A stretch of 16,357 nucleotides of DNA from an uncultured Oscillospiraceae bacterium (GCA_910585815.1 CAJUFJ010000067.1:1-16357), one strand, 5' to 3'. Positions 7,011-13,969 are shown, counted from the first letter of the stretch. A program made the numbers and translations. Notes: generated by a model from the letters alone, not told the origin.

Positions 7011-8342
7011 ATGAAAAAACGCTGTCTGGCCCTGCTCCTGTCCGTCCTGCTGCTGGCCGGCTGCGCCCCGTCCGGGCCGGCGGAAGCCTCCGCGCCGGCG
7101 GAGGGGAAGGGCGCTTCCGGCGTCCAGGTGGACTGGTCCCGGCTGGAGGAGAGGACCGGCCGCCTGCCCGACACCGACGGCGGGCGGTGGTATCCCGACC
7201 GCACCGACCGCCTGATTCCCGGGCCGGACTACGGCCCCCTGGTGCCCTATGTGGGGGGCCAGGCCTACTCCTTCAACCGCTGGGAGTGGGAGGGGGAGGT
7301 GCAGGAGTATTTCTCTGACTGGCCCACTGCCCTCTACGGCCTGATGACCCGGGAGGGGAAAATTGTAGTGGACCCGGTGTATCAGAACGCACAACCCTAC
7401 AGCTACCGCTGGGAGGGGGAGGACCGCGCTCTGCCCGTCCTGATTCTGGGGCGGGCGGGCCCCCAGTGGGAAAAGTTCGGCAGCGGGAGCCGGTACGCCG
7501 TGGCGGCGGAGGACGGCAGTTGGATGACGGATTTTGAGTTTTTGAACTACACCAACAAGGAGGACCAGCTTTTCCTCCTGCGGCCCGAGGGGTGTACTGT
7601 GCTGGACAGCCAAACCGGTTCCAGAAAGGACTGGAGCTGGAAGGAGCTGGACATGCCCGCGTCCGGGGAGGAACTGTCGGAGACCCTCTCCTTTATCCAA
7701 TGGGTCACCGGGCTGAACTGGCTGGATGAGGGGATATGCTTGGGACAGGATATGTCATCCGACAGTGAAAGCTGGGAAAAGACCCCGGTGAGGATACTTC
7801 AGCCCGAGACCGGCGAGGTGCGCTGGGTGGAACAGGGCCAGTGGGAACAGTGGCAGGATGTGTATTTCGACCAGCGCTGGGGCGAGAGGGAGGAGTTGTT
7901 CCACGAGAACGGCGGGATTTCCTTAACTGTGGACGGCCAGTCCTATTTTCTGAAGGACACTTATGAGACGGGTAGGCTGTCTATCAAACGGGGGGACTTC
8001 GCTATTTTGGACGAGCAGCATGCGGGGAACAACATCTGGACCCTGTACCGCCTGTCCACCGGGGAGCAGTTGATGGAGGGGGCGGAGTTCGAGCTCATCG
8101 CCGACCGGTTCCGGCCAAATTCTATTTTTCCCGCCGCCTATGAGCGGGGCGCCTGGACCGTTTTCAACGACCGTCTGGAGCCCGTCCTCACCCTGCCCCC
8201 CACCCAGCGGGATAATTGGGTGCAGTTTTCCCTCCAGGACGGGCTGCTGACCTTCAAAGAGAACGACGGCATCTTCTTCGGGGCCTACGACCTGGACAAG
8301 GGGGAGTACGTCTTTTTCCGCAATCTGGACATGGGCGACTGA
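7011..8342 (+). CDS. Secreted lipoprotein with WG-like repeat
   Basis: 443 aa. The signal peptide MKKRCLALLLSVLLLAGC carries lipobox L15-A-G-C18, predicting an extracellular lipoprotein. A segment around 107-130 (ALYGLMTREGKIVVDPVYQN) matches one WG/KWG-type beta repeat, and the rest is Trp/Tyr/Glu-rich, suggesting a beta-propeller-like or repeat surface protein. No catalytic motif is recognised. The ATG lies 3 bases after the PstS-like stop, with GGAGGG inside the end of that gene, so the two lipoproteins are co-expressed and may work together at the envelope (inference). No terminator is visible before the htpG promoter. Confidence 0.75.
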   Translation: MKKRCLALLLSVLLLAGCAPSGPAEASAPAEGKGASGVQVDWSRLEERTGRLPDTDGGRWYPDRTDRLIPGPDYGPLVPYVGGQAYSFNRWEWEGEVQEYFSDWPTALYGLMTREGKIVVDPVYQNAQPYSYRWEGEDRALPVLILGRAGPQWEKFGSGSRYAVAAEDGSWMTDFEFLNYTNKEDQLFLLRPEGCTVLDSQTGSRKDWSWKELDMPASGEELSETLSFIQWVTGLNWLDEGICLGQDMSSDSESWEKTPVRILQPETGEVRWVEQGQWEQWQDVYFDQRWGEREELFHENGGISLTVDGQSYFLKDTYETGRLSIKRGDFAILDEQHAGNNIWTLYRLSTGEQLMEGAEFELIADRFRPNSIFPAAYERGAWTVFNDRLEPVLTLPPTQRDNWVQFSLQDGLLTFKENDGIFFGAYDLDKGEYVFFRNLDMGD

Positions 8343-8367
8343 AAGTGTAAACAAATTATGAACCCTC

Positions 8368-8396
8368 TTGCATTTTGCTGGGAGGTGCGCTAGAAT
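8368..8396 (+). promoter_or_regulatory. sigma-A promoter of htpG
   Basis: TTGCAT (8368-8373), exactly 17 bp, then TAGAAT (8391-8396). The predicted start near 8403 falls in the left arm of the CIRCE operator. Confidence 0.85.
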
Positions 8397-8400
8397 ACGG

Positions 8401-8427
8401 TTAGCACTCAAAAAGAAGGAGTGCTAA
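8401..8427 (+). promoter_or_regulatory. CIRCE operator (HrcA binding site)
   Basis: A perfect TTAGCACTC-N9-GAGTGCTAA inverted repeat, identical to the CIRCE consensus bound by the heat-shock repressor HrcA. It begins 5 bases after the -10 box, overlapping the transcript start, so bound HrcA would block htpG transcription until heat stress. Confidence 0.95.
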
Positions 8428-8474
8428 CCGTATTGTTATCAAAGGAAATTTATATACACGGAGGAATCAGAATC

Positions 8475-10391
8475 ATGGCAAAGAAGCAATTCAAGGCGGA
8501 ATCCAAGCGGTTGCTGGACCTGATGGTCAACTCCATCTACACCCACAAAGAGATTTTTCTCCGGGAGCTCATCTCCAACGCCAGCGACGCGGAGGACAAG
8601 CTGGCCTACAAGTCCCTCACTGACGACAGCGTGAGCGTGAAGCGGAAGGACCTGAAAATCACTATCGTCCCCGATAAAGAGGGACGGCTGCTCACCGTGT
8701 CGGACAACGGCGTGGGCATGAGCAAGGAGGACCTGGAGGCCAACCTGGGCACCATCGCCCGCAGCGGCTCGGGCCAGTTCAAGGCCGGCCTCAGTGAGGA
8801 CGACAAGGCGGCGGATAAAATCGACGTCATCGGCCAGTTCGGCGTGGGCTTCTACTCCGCTTTTATGGTGGCTGACCACGTGACCGTCATCTCCCGGGCC
8901 TGGGGCAGCGACGAGGCCTGGATGTGGCAGTCCGACGGGGCGGATGGCTACACCGTTACCCAGTGCGAGAAGGAGACCCCCGGCACCGATGTGATTATGC
9001 ACATCAAGGCCAACGCCGAGGGGGAGGATTACGACCAGTATCTGGACACCTATAAATTACAGGGGCTTATCAAAAAGTATTCCGACTACATCCGCTACCC
9101 CATCGTGATGGAGGTGGAGGACTACCGCCAGAAGGAGAAGCCGGAGGACGCCGGCGAGGACTACAAGCCCGAGTGGGAGACCGTCACTGAGTGGAAGACC
9201 CTCAACTCCATGGTGCCCCTGTGGCAGCGGCAGAAGTCCAAGGTGAAGCCCGAGGAGTACAACGCCTTCTATAAGGAGAAGTTTGGCGACTGGCAGGACC
9301 CCCTCACTGTCATTCACACCAGCGCCGAGGGGGCGGTCACCTATAAGGCCATGCTCTACATCCCGGAGAAGACCCCCTACGACTTCTACACCCGGGAGTA
9401 TGAGAAGGGTCTCCAGCTCTACTCCTCCGGGGTGCTCATCATGGACAAGTGCGCCGATTTGCTCCCCGACCACTTCCGGTTTGTCAAGGGCGTGGTGGAC
9501 TCCGCCGATTTTTCCCTGAACATCAGCCGGGAGGTTTTGCAGCACACCCGCCAGCTCAAGGTGATTGCCGGGGCCCTGGAGAAGAAGATCAAAAACGAGC
9601 TTCTCAAGATGCAGAAGGAGGACCGGGAGAAGTATGAAAAGTTCTGGTCCGCCTTCGGCACCCAACTGAAATACGGCGTGGTGGCCGACTACGGCCAGCA
9701 CAAGGAGATTTTGCAGGACCTGCTGCTGTTCTGGTCCTCCAAGGAGGGGGCCAACACCACCCTGGCCGCTTACAAGGACCGGATGCCTGAGGACCAGCCC
9801 TTCTACTACTACGCCTGCGGCGAGAGCGTGGAGAAAATCGCCAAGCTGCCCCAGGTGGAGCGGATTCTGGACAAGGGGTATGAGATCCTCTACTGTACCG
9901 AGGACGTGGACGACTTCGTGATGAAGGGCCTGCGGGAGATGGACGGCAAGGAGTTCAAGTCGGTCACCGAGGAGGACGCCCTGCCTCAGACCGACGAGGA
10001 GAAGAAGGCCGCCGAGGAGAAGGCCGAGGCCGGCAAGCCGGTGCTGGAGGCCGTCAAGGAGGCGCTGGGGGACCAGGTGAAGGAGGTGCGGGTGTCCGCC
10101 ATCCTGAAATCCGGGGCCTGCTGCCTGTCCGCCGACGGCCCGGTCTCCATCGAGATGGAGCGGTATATGCGCAAGGTGGAGGGCGGCCAGCCCATGAAGG
10201 CCGACCGGGTGCTGGAGCTCAACGCCGATTCCGCCCCCTTCGCCGCCCTGAAAAAGGCGGTGGACGCCGGGGATAAGGACACCGTGGCCAAGTATGCCAA
10301 GGTGCTGTACGCCCAGGCCCTGCTCCTGGCCGACCTGCCCCTGGAGGACCCGGCGGAGTATACCGAGCTGGTGTGCTCGCTGATGGTATAA
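8475..10391 (+). CDS. htpG: Hsp90 chaperone HtpG
   Basis: 638 aa, the normal length for bacterial Hsp90, a homodimeric cytosolic ATP-dependent chaperone. The GHKL ATP-binding domain is complete: ELISNASDAEDK at 31-42 (catalytic Glu and Asn), DNGVGM at 77-82, GTIARSGSGQF at 92-102 and GQFGVGFYSAFMV at 120-132. The middle-domain start is recognisable from TEWKTLNSMVPLW, with SREVLQ further on, and a C-terminal dimerisation region follows. The start is the ATG at 8475, with GGAGGA 9 bases upstream; an in-frame GTG at 8421 is inside the CIRCE element and is rejected. It is a single-gene unit with its own promoter, operator and terminator. Confidence 0.97.
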   Translation: MAKKQFKAESKRLLDLMVNSIYTHKEIFLRELISNASDAEDKLAYKSLTDDSVSVKRKDLKITIVPDKEGRLLTVSDNGVGMSKEDLEANLGTIARSGSGQFKAGLSEDDKAADKIDVIGQFGVGFYSAFMVADHVTVISRAWGSDEAWMWQSDGADGYTVTQCEKETPGTDVIMHIKANAEGEDYDQYLDTYKLQGLIKKYSDYIRYPIVMEVEDYRQKEKPEDAGEDYKPEWETVTEWKTLNSMVPLWQRQKSKVKPEEYNAFYKEKFGDWQDPLTVIHTSAEGAVTYKAMLYIPEKTPYDFYTREYEKGLQLYSSGVLIMDKCADLLPDHFRFVKGVVDSADFSLNISREVLQHTRQLKVIAGALEKKIKNELLKMQKEDREKYEKFWSAFGTQLKYGVVADYGQHKEILQDLLLFWSSKEGANTTLAAYKDRMPEDQPFYYYACGESVEKIAKLPQVERILDKGYEILYCTEDVDDFVMKGLREMDGKEFKSVTEEDALPQTDEEKKAAEEKAEAGKPVLEAVKEALGDQVKEVRVSAILKSGACCLSADGPVSIEMERYMRKVEGGQPMKADRVLELNADSAPFAALKKAVDAGDKDTVAKYAKVLYAQALLLADLPLEDPAEYTELVCSLMV

Positions 10392-10395
10392 TGAG

Positions 10396-10425
10396 AAAAG
10401 CGGAACGCTTCGGCGTTCCGCTTTT
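10396..10425 (+). terminator. Intrinsic terminator of htpG
   Basis: A perfect 13-bp stem (AAAAGCGGAACGC / GCGTTCCGCTTTT) with a TTCG tetraloop and terminal T run, five bases after the htpG stop. The A run makes it potentially bidirectional. Confidence 0.93.
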
Positions 10426-10427
10426 AA

Positions 10428-10457
10428 TTGACATCGCATATGACATCATGCTATAAT
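10428..10457 (+). promoter_or_regulatory. Promoter of hicAB
   Basis: Consensus TTGACA (10428-10433), an 18-bp spacer and TATAAT (10452-10457). The octamer GCATATGA occurs in the spacer (10436-10443) and again at 10470-10477 after the start site. This direct repeat, each copy with a CATATG palindrome, is a plausible operator for HicB autorepression. Confidence 0.85.
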
Positions 10458-10493
10458 ATGGACAGATCAGCATATGATAGCGAGGTGGCCGTA

Positions 10494-10748
10494 TTGAGCC
10501 AGTGGGATAAGCTTGTTGCTGCAATATTGACCAGAGACGCCAGTCTGCGCTTTGAGGACCTTTATAAAGCGCTGGTCAAGCTGGGATATACGCCGGGCCA
10601 GCCCAAAGGGGGCAGCAGTCATTATACCTTTCGCAAGGCCGGATGCGCACCTATCACACTGCCGCGGCACGCTCCTATGAAAAAGGCCTACATCAACCTG
10701 GTGTCAGAGGCCGTCAAGGCCGATTTGGAGGTGGAACAGGATGGATAA
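10494..10748 (+). CDS. hicA: HicA-type mRNA interferase toxin
   Basis: 84 aa with the HicA double-stranded-RNA-binding-like fold. The core GYTPGQPKGGSSHYTFRK (31-48) holds the conserved Gly-Ser-x-His/His active-site region (H43), followed by ITLPRHAPMKKAYINLV, the usual C-terminal strand and helix. HicA cleaves mRNA and is held inactive by HicB. The start is a TTG at 10494 with GAGGTGG 5 bases upstream; earlier in-frame ATGs at 10428 and 10458 lie in the promoter or before the predicted start site. The weak TTG may keep toxin output low relative to antitoxin. It overlaps hicB by 8 bases. Confidence 0.87.
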   Translation: MSQWDKLVAAILTRDASLRFEDLYKALVKLGYTPGQPKGGSSHYTFRKAGCAPITLPRHAPMKKAYINLVSEAVKADLEVEQDG

Positions 10749-11091
10749 AAATTTGGACTACTACATGTCCCTGCCCTACCGGGCGGAGGTGCTGCCGGAC
10801 CAGGAGGAGGGCGGTTACGCCCTGCGCTGCCCGGAACTGCCCGGCTGCCTTACCTGCGCGGAGACGCTGGAGGAGGGCTTCCGTATGCTGGAGGACGCCA
10901 AGCGGTGCTGGATTTCTGCCTGCCTGGAGGATGGGCTCCCTGTTCCGGAACCCGTCTGTGCCGAGGACTTCAGCGGGCAGTTCAAGCTGCGGATGCCGAA
11001 ATCCCTCCACTGGCGTCTGGCTCAGAGGTCCCGGGAGGAGGGGGTCTCTATGAACCAGTATTGCGTCTATCTGCTGAGCAAAGGGGTTTGA
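10741..11091 (+). CDS. hicB: HicB-type antitoxin
   Basis: 116 aa. The N-terminal degenerate RNase-H-like HicB domain (about 1-70) shows EEGGYALRCPELPGCLTCAE; the C-terminal part FSGQFKLRMPKSLHWRLA and MNQYCVYLL (78-114) is a ribbon-helix-helix/HicB_lk_antitox DNA-binding domain. Antitoxins of this kind neutralise HicA and repress their own promoter. ATG at 10741 with GGAGGTGG upstream inside hicA. Gene order toxin then antitoxin is the common one for hicAB. Confidence 0.87.
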   Translation: MDKNLDYYMSLPYRAEVLPDQEEGGYALRCPELPGCLTCAETLEEGFRMLEDAKRCWISACLEDGLPVPEPVCAEDFSGQFKLRMPKSLHWRLAQRSREEGVSMNQYCVYLLSKGV

Positions 11092-11166
11092 AGGGTGACG
11101 CCCTTGGGCGCATCTGTGTGGGAAACTGAGTTTTCTCAGAAATATATATTCAGGAGGTAAATCAAG

Positions 11167-11541
11167 ATGGAGCAGAGGTTTTTTATCTGTGAGCACTGCG
11201 GCAACATTGTCGCCATGGTGAAGGACGCCGGGGTGCCCGTGATGTGCTGCGGGCAGAAGATGACGGAGATCATTCCCGGCACCACCGACGCCGCTGTGGA
11301 GAAGCATGTCCCCGTGTATCAGGTGGAGGGGAATGTGGTCAAGGTCCAGGTTGGCGCTGTGGACCACCCCATGCTGCCCGAGCATTTTATCCAGTGGGTG
11401 TCCATCCAGACCAGGCAGGGCAACCAGCGCAAGGCGCTGAAGCCGGGCAGCGAGCCCAAGGTCTGCTTTGCCCTGTGCGAGGGGGACGAGGTGGAGGCCG
11501 TCTACGCCTACTGCAACCTGCATGGGCTCTGGAAGGCGTAA
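11167..11541 (+). CDS. dfx: Desulfoferrodoxin (superoxide reductase)
   Basis: A 124-aa two-iron desulfoferrodoxin, which reduces superoxide to hydrogen peroxide without making oxygen, a typical anaerobe defence. The N-terminal desulforedoxin site has all four cysteines (C8, C11, C27, C28). The catalytic Fe(His)4Cys centre has H47 in EKHVPV with the adjacent E45-K46, H67 in DHPM, H73 in EHFIQW, and C116 and H119 in CNLHGLW. AGGAGG lies 9 bases before the ATG. No convincing promoter is seen in the 75-base gap after hicB. A short GC hairpin (GCGGG/CCCGC, 11546-11559) with TGTTTTGT behind it may be its terminator. Confidence 0.95.
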   Translation: MEQRFFICEHCGNIVAMVKDAGVPVMCCGQKMTEIIPGTTDAAVEKHVPVYQVEGNVVKVQVGAVDHPMLPEHFIQWVSIQTRQGNQRKALKPGSEPKVCFALCEGDEVEAVYAYCNLHGLWKA

Positions 11542-11571
11542 CCGGGCGGGAGGTCCCGCTGTTTTGTGAAT

Positions 11572-11633
11572 AAACAGCCGCCCTTTCGGGTAAACTGGCC
11601 ATAAGCCAATTTTTACCGAAAGGGTGGTTGTTT
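11572..11633 (+). promoter_or_regulatory. Hairpin occluding the ribosome site of the CBS gene
   Basis: AAACAGCCGCCCTTTCGG (11572-11589) pairs with CCGAAAGGGTGGTTGTTT (11616-11633), 18 bp with two G-T wobbles, extended past a bulged G by TAAA/TTTA. The loop holds a small TGGC/GCCA hairpin followed by ATTTTT. The right arm contains the GGGTGG ribosome site of the next gene. It could be a terminator for dfx, an RNA switch, or both. Confidence 0.65.
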
Positions 11634-11635
11634 CC

Positions 11636-12064
11636 ATGCAGGTAAAGGATTTAATGAACCCCAGCGCGGTGACGGTGGAGCCCGTCTCCTCGGCGGCCCT
11701 GGCCGCCCGGCTCATCAGCCGGCACAACGTGGGGGCCCTGCCGGTGTGCGGGCCCGACCGCCGGCTGCGGGGGATGGTTACCGACCGGGACATCGTGCTG
11801 CGGTGCGTGGCCGCCGAGGAGGACCCGGCCCAGACCCCGGTGCGGGACATCATGACCCGCTCCTGCGCCACCGTGGCCCCCGGGGACGACTGCCGGGAGG
11901 CCACCCGGCTCATGGCCCTCCACCAGGTCCGCCGCCTGCCGGTGGTGGAGGGCGGGAAGCTGGTGGGGGTGATCTCCCTGTCTGACCTGGCCCGCAGCGG
12001 CCGGTTCGACATGGAGGCCGCCCAGGCCCTCAGCGAAATTTCAGAAAATATTGTGGTCCGCTGA
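11636..12064 (+). CDS. Tandem CBS-domain protein
   Basis: 142 aa made of one CBS pair (Bateman module): CBS1 about 4-60 (VKDLMNPSAVTVEP...GMVTDRDIVLR) and CBS2 about 69-122 (VRDIMTRSCATVAP...GVISLSDLAR). Such stand-alone modules bind adenine nucleotides or similar ligands and regulate partner proteins; the partner here is unknown. The ATG at 11636 is chosen over an in-frame GTG at 11624 because AAAGGGTGG lies 8 bases before it. The ribosome site sits inside a strong hairpin. A terminator lies just after the gene. Confidence 0.9.
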   Translation: MQVKDLMNPSAVTVEPVSSAALAARLISRHNVGALPVCGPDRRLRGMVTDRDIVLRCVAAEEDPAQTPVRDIMTRSCATVAPGDDCREATRLMALHQVRRLPVVEGGKLVGVISLSDLARSGRFDMEAAQALSEISENIVVR

Positions 12065-12094
12065 TTGGACAAAACCCCTCCTGTGCCCTATAAT
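12065..12094 (+). promoter_or_regulatory. Promoter of trmO
   Basis: TTGGAC (12065-12070), an 18-bp spacer and TATAAT (12089-12094), beginning right after the CBS gene's stop. The predicted start near 12101 falls on the AGGAGG ribosome site, giving a leader of only about 14 bases. Confidence 0.75.
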
Positions 12095-12114
12095 AGAGGC
12101 AGGAGGGATTTTTT
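12076..12114 (+). terminator. Terminator of the CBS gene, overlapping trmO promoter and ribosome site
   Basis: CCCTCCTG (12076-12083) pairs with CAGGAGGG (12100-12107), extended by GCC/GGC with small mismatches, followed by ATTTTTT. The loop contains the trmO -10 box and the right arm contains the trmO ribosome site, so it forms only in read-through RNA. Confidence 0.75.
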
Positions 12115-12780
12115 ATGGAGCTTACCCCCATCGCCCATATCCGCAGCGATTTTTCAGAAAAGTTCGGCATCCCCCGGCAGAGCGGCCTGGTGGAGGAGCT
12201 CACCGCCGCGGTGGTCTTCGAGCCTGAATACCGGGACCCCAGCGCGCTCCGGGGGCTGGAGGGCTTTTCCCACCTGTGGCTGATCTGGGAGTTTTCCCGG
12301 TCCCGGGGGTGGTCGCCCACCGTCCGGCCGCCCCGGCTGGGGGGGAATAAGCGGCTGGGGGTGTTCGCCACCCGGTCCCCCTTCCGGCCCAACCCCCTGG
12401 GGTTGTCCTGTGTGCGGCTGGTGGAGGTCCGGCAGGACCGGGCGCTGGGGCCCGTCCTCGTCGTGGCCGGGGCCGACCTGATGGACGGCACGCCTATCTA
12501 TGATGTGAAGCCCTACCTGCCCTACGCCGACTGCAAGCCCGACGCGGTGGGCGGCTTTGCCGCCCAGCCCAAGGGGGCCGATTTGACGGTGGAGTGTCCC
12601 CCGGCGCTGCTGGACCGCGTGCCGGAGGACAAGCGGGCCGCCCTGGTGGCCGTGCTGGCGCAGGACCCCCGCCCCCAGTATCAGGACGACCCGGAGCGGG
12701 TCTACGGCATGGCCTTCGCCGGCCTGGAGGTGAAATTCCGGGTGGCAGGGGAGCGGCTGACGGTGACAGAGATTGTGTAG
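12115..12780 (+). CDS. trmO: tRNA t6A37 N6-methyltransferase TrmO
   Basis: A 221-aa TrmO/TsaA (YaeB) protein, the SAM-dependent enzyme that makes m6t6A37 in threonine tRNA. The family beta-barrel motifs are complete: RPPRLGG at 71-77, FATRSPFRPNPLGLS at 84-98 and DGTPIYDVKPYLPYAD at 124-139. The ATG at 12115 follows AGGAGG by 8 bases. The TAG stop is part of the terminal TGTAGGG of an adjoining palindromic element, so insertion of that element may have set the C-terminus. With MtaB, this genome can both methylthiolate and N6-methylate t6A. Confidence 0.93.
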   Translation: MELTPIAHIRSDFSEKFGIPRQSGLVEELTAAVVFEPEYRDPSALRGLEGFSHLWLIWEFSRSRGWSPTVRPPRLGGNKRLGVFATRSPFRPNPLGLSCVRLVEVRQDRALGPVLVVAGADLMDGTPIYDVKPYLPYADCKPDAVGGFAAQPKGADLTVECPPALLDRVPEDKRAALVAVLAQDPRPQYQDDPERVYGMAFAGLEVKFRVAGERLTVTEIV

Positions 12781-12856
12781 GGCGGGACGACCTCGGCCCG
12801 CCGTTTCCATAGAGAGCATCCTTGAAAGGCGGCGCGCCGGGTCGTCGCGCCCTACG
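12776..12856. repeat. TGTAGGG palindromic element with long terminal repeats
   Basis: About 81 bp. The left end TGTAGGGCGGGACGACC is complementary, apart from one mismatch and the last bases, to the right end GGGTCGTCGCGCCCTAC. The left end provides the trmO stop codon. Confidence 0.8.
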
Positions 12857-12885
12857 GGTGGGCGGAAACTTTGTTTACTTCGTAT

Positions 12886-12902
12886 GTTTTGCTTCGCAAA
12901 AC
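12886..12902. terminator. Possible small terminator hairpin downstream of trmO
   Basis: GTTTTGC-TTC-GCAAAAC is a perfect 7-bp hairpin in the gap after trmO. There is no clean T run behind it on the plus strand, so a terminator role is uncertain. Confidence 0.35.
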
Positions 12903-12903
12903 G

Positions 12904-12954
12904 CAATCCTCAGTCACGGCTTCGCCGTGACAGCCCCTTTCAAAAGGGGCCTTG
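12904..12954 (-). repeat. CAAG...GGATTG dispersed repeat, copy 1
   Basis: Read on the minus strand: CAAG, a CCCCTTTTGAAAGGGG hairpin, a second hairpin TCACGGCGAAGCCGTGA, then GAGGATTG. The same layout occurs on the plus strand at 16304-16357. A stray CCCCTACA (12981-12988), an end of the TGTAGGG family, follows shortly after. The rest of the 337-base gap between trmO and the next gene holds only the promoter at 13063. Confidence 0.65.
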
Positions 12955-13062
12955 CCCCTGCGGGGGGACGGGGGGGTCTGCCCCTACACGCGGCATGGCG
13001 ATTGCAGGTGGCCAAAAAGCGCCCTTCCCCCTGCTGGAAGCTTAAAAATTTTCAAAAAACTC

Positions 13063-13093
13063 TTGACCTTCCCCTTTCTGGATGGTGTACGGT
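13063..13093 (+). promoter_or_regulatory. MerR-type promoter of the yhfC-like gene
   Basis: TTGACC (13063-13068), a 19-bp spacer and TACGGT (13088-13093). The over-long spacer and the dyad ACCTTCC-N7-GGATGGT inside it are the hallmark of promoters activated by MerR-family proteins, and the same arrangement precedes the merR gene at 13915. Confidence 0.75.
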
Positions 13094-13117
13094 GTCCTCA
13101 GAAAGGAGCTGAAGAAC

Positions 13118-13918
13118 ATGGAAAATAATCTGATGGTGGCCCAAGCCACGATGATAGCCATGGCATTGGCCGGGATATTTACGGTGGTCCTTCCTCTGGG
13201 ACTGGGGATCTTCTTTTGGGGGAAGACTGGGGGGCGCTGGCGGTTTTTCTTCCTTGGCTGCGTGATATTCCCTGTGTTTGCCATGATGCTGGAGCAGCAG
13301 GCCCATAGGCTGCTGCTGGGAGGTCTGCTGGGCCCGGTGCTGCAAGGAAATCTCTGGCTGTACGCCCTGTACGCCGGTCTGATGGCCGGGATATTTGAGG
13401 AGTGCGGACGGTGGCTGGCCCTCAAATTGACCCTGAGATGGAGCCGGGGACCGGAAGATGCCTTGATGTATGGTGCGGGCCATGGTGGAATTGAGGCAGT
13501 GCTGGTGGCCGGGATGACCATGCTGAACAACATTATTATCTCCCTGGCGCTGAACCGGGGCGGACTGGCAGCTCTGGAGGACCTCATGGGACCCATCCCG
13601 GAGGCGGGTATGGCGGCAATCCAGGGTATGGCCGCTGCTCCGGCGGGCCTCTACTTCTGGACGGCCTTCGAGCGGCTGTCAGCAGTGGGCCTGCACATCG
13701 CCCTGTCGGTACTGGTGTATACCGCCGTCCGCAAGCGGGGGAAGTGGTATTGGTTCCCTGCGGCGATTCTGATTCATACCCTGGTGGATATGACGGCCGT
13801 TTTGACCAACGCCTTTTTCCCTGTTGCCGTCACGGAGGGGACAATTGCCCTGCTCGCCCTGGGGGTGATATTCCTCGCCCGAAAAATTTATTTGGATGAA
13901 AAGCAGAAAACCCCTTGA
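13118..13918 (+). CDS. YhfC family intramembrane glutamic endopeptidase-like protein
   Basis: 266 aa with about seven or eight hydrophobic helices and no signal peptide. The family signature is clear: GIFEECGRWLALK with paired glutamates E94-E95, GHGGIEAV at 121-128 (H122, E126), GLHIALSV with H193 and a late IHTLVDMT with H220. These residues match the putative active site of CAAX-protease/YhfC-type intramembrane peptidases; the substrate is unknown. The ATG at 13118 with GAAAGGAG 9 bases upstream is preferred over an in-frame GTG at 13082 that lies in the promoter spacer. Its TGA overlaps the -35 box of the merR operon. Matching MerR-type promoters suggest joint control with that operon. 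Confidence 0.85.
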   Translation: MENNLMVAQATMIAMALAGIFTVVLPLGLGIFFWGKTGGRWRFFFLGCVIFPVFAMMLEQQAHRLLLGGLLGPVLQGNLWLYALYAGLMAGIFEECGRWLALKLTLRWSRGPEDALMYGAGHGGIEAVLVAGMTMLNNIIISLALNRGGLAALEDLMGPIPEAGMAAIQGMAAAPAGLYFWTAFERLSAVGLHIALSVLVYTAVRKRGKWYWFPAAILIHTLVDMTAVLTNAFFPVAVTEGTIALLALGVIFLARKIYLDEKQKTP

Positions 13919-13945
13919 CTTTCCCCCTTGTGGAAGGTGTAGAGT
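13915..13945 (+). promoter_or_regulatory. MerR-type promoter of the merR operon
   Basis: TTGACT (13915-13920), a 19-bp spacer with dyad ACTTTCC-N7-GGAAGGT, and TAGAGT (13940-13945). It is nearly the same as the promoter at 13063, implying autoregulation plus control of yhfC by one regulator. Confidence 0.8.
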
Positions 13946-13969
13946 AGGGGCAGAAAGGGGGGATTGCCC

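Noticed and set aside
5802..7700. 632-codon minus-strand open frame across the lipoprotein genes
   Set aside because: It spans several real genes and their gaps, with no ribosome site and no recognisable domain. It is a shadow of high GC.
8421..8474. GTG at 8421 as the htpG start
   Set aside because: It is part of the CIRCE right arm and lacks a ribosome site; ATG 8475 has GGAGGA and matches the usual MAKKQF start.
11104..11149. Promoter for dfx (TTGGGC with TGAGTT, or TATATT at 11144)
   Set aside because: The hexamers are poor and no pair with good spacing was found; the gene may be read from the hicAB transcript or a weak promoter.
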